Shown one piece after another: positions 24,583-32,300 of a stretch of 32,743 nt of DNA. The DNA comes from Lentisphaeria bacterium (GTDB taxonomy: Bacteria > Verrucomicrobiota > Lentisphaeria > Victivallales > Victivallaceae): contig JAFWBQ010000040.1 in NCBI GenBank assembly GCA_017507125.1, positions 1 to 32,743 on the forward strand, in the 5' to 3' direction. The position numbers and the translations under genes are program-made. Within the stretch, counting starts at the first letter, position 1. Each line of letters opens with the position of its first letter. Under the pieces are notes generated by a model. It was given only the letters and a program-made list of their open reading frames with translations, searched no databases and had not been told where the DNA came from.

Positions 24583-26100
24583 TCAGTTATAGATGATCTC
24601 ACCGTTTTTAATGACACAAGCGATTCCTGCCGCCGGAGTTTCCGGAACAGAAAAATCAGCCTTACTGTCAATTGAATCAGGATCAAAGAGCACCAGATCC
24701 CCTCTTTTCCCGGGAGCGATGATCCCCCGGTCACCAAGCTCAAAGATCTCCGCACTGCGTCCGGAAACCTTGCTTACACTTTCTTCAATACTTATTCCCA
24801 TATCCAGAGCAAGCCGCAGAAAACGGGCAACAGCACCAAAAGCTCTCGGATGAGTATGACCGAAACGACCATCAGCAGGCAGTGCGTTGCCGTCGCTGCC
24901 AGCGACACAAAAGGGCTGCGCTATGATCTTTTTCATATTTTTTTCGCTCATCGTTTCAAACGCCACCTGACAATTGACCGGATCAAAGGAGAGCATTTCG
25001 ACGGCATTCTCTGCCGGATCACCCGGAATTTCGCAGATTTTTCTTCCCCGGTAAGAGATGAAGCGGGGATGGGTGCAGTTGACGATCCGGCAGCGCTGCC
25101 AGTATTCATCATCTTTGGCGTTTTTCAAGTCGGCAGCAAGCTGAATTTTTTCTTCGGCAAAAGCAAGAAGCTTTTTGAGAGCCACATCATCCAGAGTTTT
25201 CCATTTTCCGGGCAGAGCCACACTGAGCTGTGTCATGGATTCAATATAAGGATAACGGTCGCAGGTAATTTTCAAACCTTTCTGCCGGGCGTCTTCAAAG
25301 AGTTCAAAAAGTTTGTCAAGTTTTGCAAAGTTATCTTTTCCGGCTGTTTTCAGATGACTGAAGTGGAAATGTTTCAATCCGCTTTCAAGAGAAAGTTCAA
25401 TCATTTCAGAAGCGCTTTCAAGGAGTCTGTCGCCTTCGCTTCTCAAATGAGCAGCACATATTTTATTGTGCCGCGCAACGGTCTGCATCAAAGCGAAAAT
25501 CTCATCAGGTTCTGCAAAAATGCCGGGGGTGTAAAGAAGGCCGAAAGAAAGTCCGGCAGCGCCGGAATCAAGATCCTGTTTCAAAAGACGGCACATCTCT
25601 TTTATCTCAGCGTCATCCGCCCTGCCCTCTCCGTAATTCCGGACCGCAGCACGCAAAGTGTTGTGTCCGCACAGGGGGATCAAAGAACTCTTACAGCATA
25701 ACTCCCGGCAGAAATCAAGATATTCACGGCAGCTGCGCCATCTGATATCAACGCCGTAGTTGCCGTAAAGCTCCTGAAGATGGGAAAGATTTTCGTCAGT
25801 TACAGGGAAAGCAGAAAGTCCGCAATTTCCGCAAATTTCAGTTGTCACACCTTGTGAAACTTTACTGAAACACTCAGGCGCTGCCAAAGCAGAAATATCC
25901 GAGTGTCCATGAGCATCAATAAATCCGGGTGCAAGGATCAGTCCCCTGCCATCCAGCTGAACCTCTGCGGCACAGGCTGAAAAATCTTTTTCAAGAGCGG
26001 CGATAATGCCGTCTTTGCCGACAAGACAGTTCACTTTCCGCAACGGTGCGGCATCTCCTGCCGCCAGCCAGACATTCTTAACGAGTACAGCTCCGGTCAT
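24583..26100 (-). CDS. amidohydrolase, N-acyl-D-amino-acid deacylase-like
   Basis: This 505-residue TIM-barrel amidohydrolase carries the metal ligands of the D-aminoacylase group: H64 and H66 in FIDAHGHSD, C93 in EICGNCG, H218 in AAHLRSEGD, H249 in FSHLK, and D403 in GSDGNALP. The HxH-to-cysteine spacing of 27 is the one I know from characterised D-aminoacylases. Such enzymes hydrolyse N-acyl-D-amino acids to the free D-amino acid and a carboxylate. A different N-acyl or imide substrate cannot be excluded. It is the first gene of the minus-strand operon, and the ATG has AGGGAA 6 bases upstream. A promoter is visible at 26132-26160. Two acyltransferases follow. Confidence 0.82.
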   Translation of the reverse strand: MTGAVLVKNVWLAAGDAAPLRKVNCLVGKDGIIAALEKDFSACAAEVQLDGRGLILAPGFIDAHGHSDISALAAPECFSKVSQGVTTEICGNCGLSAFPVTDENLSHLQELYGNYGVDIRWRSCREYLDFCRELCCKSSLIPLCGHNTLRAAVRNYGEGRADDAEIKEMCRLLKQDLDSGAAGLSFGLLYTPGIFAEPDEIFALMQTVARHNKICAAHLRSEGDRLLESASEMIELSLESGLKHFHFSHLKTAGKDNFAKLDKLFELFEDARQKGLKITCDRYPYIESMTQLSVALPGKWKTLDDVALKKLLAFAEEKIQLAADLKNAKDDEYWQRCRIVNCTHPRFISYRGRKICEIPGDPAENAVEMLSFDPVNCQVAFETMSEKNMKKIIAQPFCVAGSDGNALPADGRFGHTHPRAFGAVARFLRLALDMGISIEESVSKVSGRSAEIFELGDRGIIAPGKRGDLVLFDPDSIDSKADFSVPETPAAGIACVIKNGEIIYN

Positions 26101-26131
26101 ACTTATTTCCCTGAAATTTTTACACAGGTAT

Positions 26132-26160
26132 AAAATAGTGCTGATTCATGAAAAAATCAA
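26132..26160 (-). promoter_or_regulatory. promoter of the deacylase/acyltransferase operon
   Basis: On the minus strand TTGATT (complement of 26155-26160) and TATTTT (complement of 26132-26137) are 17 bases apart, about 30 bases before the ATG at 26100. It is back-to-back with the isomerase promoter at 26184. Confidence 0.5.
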
Positions 26161-26183
26161 GACTGTTTTGCCACAAAACCTCC

Positions 26184-26212
26184 TTGAATATTGCAGAAAC
26201 AGGGATTATATT
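26184..26212 (+). promoter_or_regulatory. promoter of the isomerase-dipeptidase operon
   Basis: TTGAAT at 26184-26189 and TATATT at 26207-26212 have a 17-base spacer. The predicted start near 26219 leads directly into the hairpin at 26221-26239. Confidence 0.6.
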
Positions 26213-26220
26213 AAGGTGAA

Positions 26221-26239
26221 CCGTCATCACTGTTGACGG
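26221..26239 (+). promoter_or_regulatory. 5' leader hairpin at the predicted transcription start
   Basis: CCGTCA (26221-26226) and TGACGG (26234-26239) are a perfect 6-bp inverted repeat with a 7-base loop, starting within a few bases of the predicted transcript 5' end. It could protect the mRNA end or serve as an operator. Confidence 0.4.
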
Positions 26240-26273
26240 AGCAACATAAAAAACAAACTTCAAGGAAGAAAAA

Positions 26274-27098
26274 ATGTTTGATTGCGGACTTGGAACCTCA
26301 CTTTCCTCACTGACAGATTATATGGCTAACCGCGGACTTATTGAAGCGCTCCGCAATTCGGAAGTCAAAACCTTTGAGCTGAACGCCCAGATGTTTTTCT
26401 ATGATTACGACGGGGCGATCCGGGAAGAATTCAAGCAGATGCTCAAGGAAACGGGAAAAAGAGTTATTTCTTTTCACATTCCCTTTGCCGGAGCCGATGA
26501 TCTTTCCAATGTAGATGAAACGCTCAGAGTCCAGGCCGTTTCCAGATTCCGCGCCCACTATGCAACGGTTAAAGAATTCGGATGCAGTTTCATTGTTCTT
26601 CACCCCTCCACTGAGATCAGGACCAATGTAAAAGCTGAACGTGATGAACGGATCAACCAGCTCCGGAAAAGTCTCCTTGAAGTCGAAGAGGAACTGGCTG
26701 AGATGAATGTCAAAATCGCACTGGAGTTCCTGCCCCGTCTCTGCATCGGCAACACCCTTGCAGACATGGAACAGATTCTTGATGGCATGAATGAAGAAAT
26801 TTTCGGAGTCTGTTTTGATGTGAACCACATCATGAACCAGTATCCCCAGATTCCTGCCATGACCCGCCAACTGGGCAAGCGTCTTTTCACCACCCACATT
26901 TCCGATTACAACGGCATTGATGAATGCCATTGGCTCCCCGGCAACGGTGTGATCGACTGGAAAGGTTTCGTTGAGGCGCTGAAAGATATTGATTACCGGG
27001 GCCCCTTCAACTACGAGATCCGTCAGCAGGAGGGGATGCCCGAGCGTAAACTCCAAATCCTTGAAGACAACTTTAATTTTCTTAAGAGTCTGTTATGA
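26274..27098 (+). CDS. sugar phosphate isomerase/epimerase-like TIM barrel
   Basis: This 274-residue member of the xylose isomerase-like/AP-endonuclease 2 superfamily has likely metal ligands E151 (IALEFLP), D182 with H185 (FDVNH), H208 (TTHISDY) and E248 (FNYEIR). H68 and H110 lie on the early strands. Enzymes of this type isomerise or epimerise sugars or polyols, and some are sugar dehydratases. The sequence does not fix the substrate. AAGGAAG lies about 6 bases before the ATG. Its TGA overlaps the ATG of the dipeptidase (ATGA at 27095-27098), so the two are translationally coupled although their predicted reactions are unrelated. Confidence 0.82.
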   Translation: MFDCGLGTSLSSLTDYMANRGLIEALRNSEVKTFELNAQMFFYDYDGAIREEFKQMLKETGKRVISFHIPFAGADDLSNVDETLRVQAVSRFRAHYATVKEFGCSFIVLHPSTEIRTNVKAERDERINQLRKSLLEVEEELAEMNVKIALEFLPRLCIGNTLADMEQILDGMNEEIFGVCFDVNHIMNQYPQIPAMTRQLGKRLFTTHISDYNGIDECHWLPGNGVIDWKGFVEALKDIDYRGPFNYEIRQQEGMPERKLQILEDNFNFLKSLL

Positions 27099-28540
27099 AA
27101 ACCTTAAGCGATCTGGCAAAAAGAAACAGTGTGTGGCGTTTTTTTGAAATGATTTGCGCCACACCTCACCCCTCCGGACACGAAGAAAAGCTGGCACAGC
27201 GTCTGGCGCAGGCAGCCGAAGACCAGGGGCTTCAGGTGCGCCGTGATGCATTCGGCAATTTACGGATTGACCGCAAAGCAGCTCCCGGTTTTGAAAAAGC
27301 GCCCTGTATTATTTTTCAGGCACATCTGGATATGGTTCCACAAAAAGCTCCCGGCAGTAACTTTGACTTTCTGAATGATCCGCTGAAAGTGCAGATCACA
27401 GAAGACAGAGTCCATTGCGGCGGAGAAACGACTCTCGGCGCTGATGATGGTTCAGGAGTCGCCCTTGCTATGGATATTCTCACAGACAGTACGCTCCGGT
27501 GTGGCGCCCTTGCGGCTCTCTTCACCCGTGAAGAAGAAATTGGACTCAACGGAGCAAGAGAACTTCCCGCAGAATTTCTTGAAGGAGATTTTCTTATCAA
27601 CCTTGACTCCGGCTGTGATGACTGTTTTTATGCCGGATGTGCCGGCGGCGTGGAAAACTACGGTATCTTCATGCCTGAATTCACAAACATCTCCTCCGGC
27701 ACCGGAGTAAAAATAGAGGTCACCGGACTTGAAGGAGGGCACTCTGGTGCAGACATTCACCTGAAACGTGGAAACGCTCATAAATTCATGGCAGGTTTGC
27801 TTGAAATTCTGGGCGAAAATATTTCAGTTGCGTCTTTTAAGGGTGGGAGCGTTGTTAATGCCATATCCCGGGAATCAGAAGTGACAGGCGTTCTGAAAAT
27901 TGCCTTGAATGACGCGCAAAAATCGGCAGATCTCTATGCAGAAAAACTGCGTTCCACATTCAATGCTGCTCCGGATTTCGGATTTCTTTTAAGTGCAATT
28001 GCCTCACCACTCAAAGTCTGGACTCCGAAGTTCCAAAAAGAAATTGTTACCATGCTGACATCTCTTCCAGATGGAGTGTTAAAATTTTCGGAAGAGCTCA
28101 ACTCTGTTGAGACCAGTTGCAACATAGGGGTTATTGCAGAAACGGAAGATGGCAGAATCAAAGTGGGCTGTCATCCCCGATCTTTTGATGATGCCCAGTG
28201 GGAAACCATCAGTAACTCCAACAAGGATCACTTTGAAAAATTTGGAGGTAAATTTATTGCCGAAGGGCCTTATCCCGGTTGGAAATTCAAATCGGACTCC
28301 CGTCTTCTTGACGCCGGCCAGAAAGCCTGTGAAAAAATCTACGGCAAGCGACTGCCGGTACGTGCGATCCACGCCGGACTTGAGCCGGGGATATTCACAC
28401 CTGCTGCGCCTCAGTTGGAAATGCTTTCTTTTGCTCCGATGGATCATCATTGTCATACCACGGAAGAATACCTTGAAATAAGTTCCATGGAAAAAGTTTC
28501 ATATTGGCTGCGTGAATTAGTCAAGGAATTGCAATCATAA
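27095..28540 (+). CDS. pepD: aminoacyl-histidine dipeptidase (M20C peptidase)
   Basis: This 481-residue cytoplasmic metallopeptidase of the PepD type cleaves dipeptides and has two metal sites. The ligand and catalytic motifs are present: H77 and D79 in QAHLDMV, the bridging aspartate D117 in TLGADDGSG, the E147/E148 pair in TREEEIGL, D171 in NLDSG and the final histidine cluster MDHHCHTTEE. The central lid domain contains GGHSGADIH. The length matches bacterial PepD. The ATG overlaps the upstream stop (ATGA), so it is translated by coupling. No terminator is visible before the tRNA promoter. Confidence 0.93.
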   Translation: MKTLSDLAKRNSVWRFFEMICATPHPSGHEEKLAQRLAQAAEDQGLQVRRDAFGNLRIDRKAAPGFEKAPCIIFQAHLDMVPQKAPGSNFDFLNDPLKVQITEDRVHCGGETTLGADDGSGVALAMDILTDSTLRCGALAALFTREEEIGLNGARELPAEFLEGDFLINLDSGCDDCFYAGCAGGVENYGIFMPEFTNISSGTGVKIEVTGLEGGHSGADIHLKRGNAHKFMAGLLEILGENISVASFKGGSVVNAISRESEVTGVLKIALNDAQKSADLYAEKLRSTFNAAPDFGFLLSAIASPLKVWTPKFQKEIVTMLTSLPDGVLKFSEELNSVETSCNIGVIAETEDGRIKVGCHPRSFDDAQWETISNSNKDHFEKFGGKFIAEGPYPGWKFKSDSRLLDAGQKACEKIYGKRLPVRAIHAGLEPGIFTPAAPQLEMLSFAPMDHHCHTTEEYLEISSMEKVSYWLRELVKELQS

Positions 28541-28577
28541 AAAAGCAAAAAAAATGTCATTTCCTCTATCCATAGAC

Positions 28578-28605
28578 TTGAAATTGCAAAAAACCATGCT
28601 ATATT
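28578..28605 (+). promoter_or_regulatory. promoter of tRNA-Ala
   Basis: TTGAAA at 28578-28583 and TATATT at 28600-28605 are spaced by 16 bases. They lie 18 bases upstream of the mature tRNA 5' end. Confidence 0.65.
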
Positions 28606-28623
28606 AAGGAACGATATAGATTA

Positions 28624-28700
28624 GGGGCTGTAGCTCAGTTGGCTAGAGCGACACGTTCGCATCGTGTAGGCCGTGGGTTCGACTCCCATCAGCTCCACCA
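28624..28700 (+). tRNA. tRNA-Ala (anticodon CGC)
   Basis: The 77 bases fold into a full cloverleaf. The 7-bp acceptor stem (GGGGCTG with CAGCTCC) includes the G3-U70 wobble that marks alanine tRNAs. The D arm is GCTC/GAGC, the anticodon stem ACACG/CGTGT holds loop TTCGCAT with anticodon CGC (reads GCG), and the T arm is GTGGG/CCCAT with TTCGACT. The CCA end is encoded (28698-28700). Confidence 0.97.
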
Positions 28701-28798
28701 TCCTTCGCTAAAGCTACGGATGGCAAGCCAGTCTTGCTATCCGTAGATTTTTTTTGCTTGCAAAAATAAGCGGAGTGCAACGGAGCGGGCGAAGGATG
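28699..28798. repeat. 10-bp inverted repeat flanking the tRNA terminator
   Basis: CATCCTTCGC (28699-28708) begins in the last two bases of the tRNA CCA end. Its exact reverse complement GCGAAGGATG lies at 28789-28798 and again at about 28988-28997 in the second repeat copy. It may outline the end of an element inserted against the tRNA 3' end. Confidence 0.5.
28714..28755 (+). terminator. intrinsic terminator of tRNA-Ala
   Basis: CTACGGATGGCAAG (28714-28727) pairs with CTTGCTATCCGTAG (28733-28746), a 14-bp stem with one G-T wobble and a CCAGT loop, followed by ATTTTTTTT. The right arm and T-run are the first part of the 165-bp direct repeat, so the repeat unit carries half of this hairpin. 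Confidence 0.85.
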
Positions 28799-28896
28799 CC
28801 CTCCAAAGCCTTGGCGACGGAGGGCTAACGGCAGAGAATTGGAGAAATCGAATGTTCTATACTTACATTTTACGCACTCTTTCCCAGCCGGAACAG
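28732..28896 (+). repeat. 165-bp direct repeat, copy 1
   Basis: It starts with the right arm of the tRNA terminator and the T-run. It then has a GC-rich part that can form a nested hairpin (GCCCTCC with GGAGGGC, and GCC with GGC inside) and ends in the first 15 codons of a GIY-YIG reading frame. It is almost identical to 28932-29095 at a period of about 200 bases. Confidence 0.9.
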
Positions 28897-28968
28897 CGTT
28901 ATATCGGCAGTACAGCAGATTTGAAAGCCCCTCTTGCTATCCGTAGATTTTTTTGCTTGCAAAAATAA
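28852..28968 (+). pseudogene. truncated GIY-YIG endonuclease fragment, copy 1
   Basis: The frame gives 38 residues. The first 26, MFYTYILRTLSQPEQRYIGS and then TADLKA, match the start of small GIY-YIG nucleases (UPF0213/YhbQ type): YTY replaces GIY, and YIG is present. The frame then runs into repeat copy 2 and picks up unrelated residues (PLAIRRFFCLQK). The catalytic Arg and Glu regions of the domain are missing, so it cannot be active. GGAG lies about 7 bases before the ATG. Confidence 0.8.
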
Positions 28969-29095
28969 GCGGAGTGCAACGGAGCGGGCGAAGGATGTCC
29001 TCCAAAGCCTTGGCAACGGAGGGCTAACGGCAGAGAATTGGAGAAATCGAATGTTCTATACTTACATTTTACGCAGTCTTTCCCAGCCGAAACAG
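28932..29095 (+). repeat. 165-bp direct repeat, copy 2
   Basis: It differs from copy 1 at only a few positions (one T fewer in the T-run, GTCCTCC for GCCCTCC, GGCAACGG for GGCGACGG, CAGTCT for CACTCT, CCGAAACAG for CCGGAACAG). The first change keeps the hairpin stem through a G-T pair. The arrangement looks like a tandem duplication of a roughly 200-bp unit. Confidence 0.9.
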
Positions 29096-29113
29096 TCAAA
29101 TCTCTGTTTTTGA
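29051..29113 (+). pseudogene. truncated GIY-YIG endonuclease fragment, copy 2
   Basis: It repeats the first 15 codons of copy 1 (MFYTYILRSLSQPKQ), then diverges at 29096 and stops after 20 residues. The following bases to about 29260 hold no recognisable remnant of the nuclease. Confidence 0.75.
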
Positions 29114-29261
29114 AAAATAGAGAACATAAAAGTCTTATGAAGAACGCCTGCTGAAAATCATCTCAAAAAGTATTTGTTTTGAGCTTAACACATAGGACTT
29201 TCGGTTATAATTGATAACTCCGTGGTTGCGAAAAACTTATCGGCATACTAATTTTATTCAC
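29114..29261. other. AT-rich spacer with no recognised gene
   Basis: Between the second GIY-YIG fragment and the promoter of the giant protein I see no coding frame or RNA gene. A TATAAT at 29206-29211 lacks a convincing -35 box. Confidence 0.5.
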
Positions 29262-29290
29262 TTGCAATTTGGGGTGTTGCGTGATATATT
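29262..29290 (+). promoter_or_regulatory. promoter of the giant metzincin-AIDA-RTX protein
   Basis: TTGCAA at 29262-29267 and TATATT at 29285-29290 are spaced by 17 bases, 36 bases before the ATG at 29327. Confidence 0.6.
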
Positions 29291-29326
29291 ATTCCATAAT
29301 ATATTCATCAGCAATGGGAGATGAGC

Positions 29327-32300
29327 ATGGAACAGCAAATGATAGCAAATGGTGGATTGCAGTATGTACCGCAGCTCGCGGTACAGTATGTGTATCTGGA
29401 CTTTGACGGTGAATTAACCAGTTACAACGGGGAGATCCTGACCGTTGACAATGTGGAGGTAAAAGATTCTTCTTTGACAGAAGAACGCATTGCCTATATT
29501 GTTGCAGAACTCAATGCGAAATATGCTGCTCAAAATGTGATTTTTGTTACTGAAAAGCCGCAAAATGCCGAATATTCCACCATCTACATTGGCAAAACAG
29601 AAGCCTTTGCTCCCTACGGCAACTTTGCCGGACTTGCTGAAACCCTCGACACCAACAACACCAATAAAACCGACAAAGCGTTTGTAATGCTGGACTCCAC
29701 CGCCAGTGACGAACAAATCATCTCCACCATCTCCCACGAAACCGACCACCTGTTGGGAACTCTCGATCACGGCGGAGAAGATCTTGCCGCCTATGCCGTT
29801 TCCAAAACATTTTCCTCCGGTGCTCACAACTCCATGTTAATTATTTCCGGAGATGATATTACATTAACCGGATCTGCTACCACCTACTCATCTATCATTT
29901 CCTCCGGAGGCCGCTTGACTCTCAGCAGCGGCGGCAGTGCCGACACTGTGGAAATCAGAAACGGCGGTACTTTGATTCTGAGAGCAGGCGGCGAGTTGTA
30001 CATGGGAGTTATTTCCTCCGGCGGAAGTATTTATACTGCATCCAGCGGCACATATCATATCGGTGCTCTGGATATCCAGAACGGCGCAATCGTCAGGGTT
30101 TCCGGCGATGCACGACTGAGTGATTTGACAGTTTATTCCGGCGGAGTATTATATTTATCATCCGGCGTCACTTCCTGCAGTCGGCTGGAGGTCAGTTCAG
30201 GGGGGAGCGTTACCGTTTACAGCGGTGCAACTCTTTCCGGGGCTCAGTTATTGGAATCCAAGGCCCGGCTGTGCGTAAGCAGCGGAGGATCGGCAATCCA
30301 TACCAGCCTCTATGCAGGTGCTGCAGTGGATGTGTATCAGGGCGGAGTTGTTACAGATGTACACCGTATGGGTAGGTCGTCCGACTGCCAGATCAATGTC
30401 AGAGGCGGCAGCCTGCTGAATACGATGTTATACGCTATTGTTGCAGATATCTATTCCGGAGGAATCGTATCGGATGCTCAGGTCAATAGTGGCACGCTCC
30501 GGGTATACAATGGCGGTTTGGCAAACAGTATCACGATTTCAAAAGGTGGTTATGCAGTGTTTGCTGATTATGCCCGGGGCAGTAAAGTTACTGTACAATC
30601 CGGCGGTCATCTGGATATTTACACTACCGGAACCGTGATTTCTGATCTTGAAGTTGAAAGCGGCGGGATTTTACAGGGATTTTTGATCGGTACAGCACAA
30701 AATTTCAGTTCGGTGAGTGGCGCGGAAATCAAACCATTTTCCAATGTTTCCATAAAAAAATCTTTGATGACTGTTTCCAGCGGCAATGTTTCCGCGTTGG
30801 GGGCAGTCGTAAATTTGGCAATAATCCATATTTCCTCCGGCGGCAAGGTCAGTTCTCTTGAATTGGCAAATGGCGCAAAATGCCATATCAAAAGCGGCGG
30901 GATCGTTTCCAGCGGCGAAGTAAAAAACAGCAACACCACCGTCGTTGTTTCCTCCGGCGGTCAAATGACAGGCGGGACACTTGCAGCTTCTGCAACGCTG
31001 GCAGTTTCCGGCGGCACGATCCGCAATATAAGCGCAACGGATTGGTCCGAAATCAATCTTTGTTCCGGCGCAACAGCTGAAAATGTAACCGTTTGGGACG
31101 ACAGCAAGTTAACAATTTCAGCCGGAGCATCTGCTTTTCTGCCCATGCTTCAGGCAGAATCAGGTTATATCGACGTCCTGGGAGGAATGTGTGTCTCGGC
31201 ACTGGTCAACAACGGTGGAGCTATCGTTATAACCAGCAGCGGCGTTGCCAGTAAAACCACTTTGCAGGGCAGCGGTAACGGCGGAGTGTATAATGGAAAA
31301 TTTATTGATACATCCGTTACCAATGGTACATTGTCTGTCAACAGCGGCGGAAATGTCATCAATACCTCACTGGGGTATAACGGAAAGCTTGTCGTTTACT
31401 CAAACGGAACAGCTTCAGATACTTACATTGATATGGGCGGAACTGCAATCGTGGGCGGTTCATCAATAATTCAGTCTTCCGGAAAAATGATTGACACAAC
31501 CGTAAATTCCGGCGGCAAACTCTCTGTCGCCAAAGGCGGTACTGTTGAAAACGTGACCGTAAATTCCGGCGGCAGCATGTATATCGACGGCGGAGGAACC
31601 TTTACCGGAGAATTGACCATTGCTAACGGCGGATGGGTTCAATGCAACGGTGCGATATTTGATCTGGATATCAGTGATCGTTCCACTGAAGATAACGCTT
31701 TGATCAACGTTATTTCATTTATTGTCGGCTCGCCGGAATTTTTGATTACGGTGGATACCGATCAGGCATACGGCGTTTACAAACTTGCTTCCGGAGCCGG
31801 CGGCAGAGATTTTACCTTTTCCGTCCGGAATCAGTTGGGAAACACGATCGGTTCCGTTTCCACGGCCGATACAGTTGCATATAATTTCAACAAGAGAGAT
31901 TACAAAGTCAGCAATATAGGGGGAGAACTTACCTTGACAGTCAGTGCGTCAAGCCCCGGGTTGAGCGGCGATGCTGCCGGTGTCTCATGGAAAAATCTTC
32001 CCGGCACTCATTTCGTTGTGGACTATTCCACAAACGACTACACCAATACCTTGCGTGTCGGTGTTGCCGGCAGTTCACTGGATACCTACGGTTTGCCTGG
32101 AGGAACTTATCAGTGGCAAGTCAAAGAGGTCAACGGAGAATTCATTGCGGGGGATGATATTGTTTCTGATAATACATCTGCACCGCAGCGATATGTTTCT
32201 GATGACGACCGCAAAATGGATCTTTTCTTTGCCAGAGCCCATGGTGTCTGGGATGCCGGTTACGCTGCGGAACATCAGGGAAGGATCAATATGTGGAACG

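Noticed and set aside
24850..25701. 283-codon forward frame opposite the amidohydrolase
   Set aside because: The amidohydrolase metal motifs prove the minus strand is coding, and the forward frame has no recognisable features.
28732..29095. CRISPR-like repeat array
   Set aside because: There are only two copies of a 165-bp unit containing part of a gene, with no short regular repeats or spacers.
28899..29099. 66-codon minus-strand frame across the GIY-YIG repeats
   Set aside because: It is made of the reverse complement of the duplicated leader and nuclease fragment, and has no independent support.
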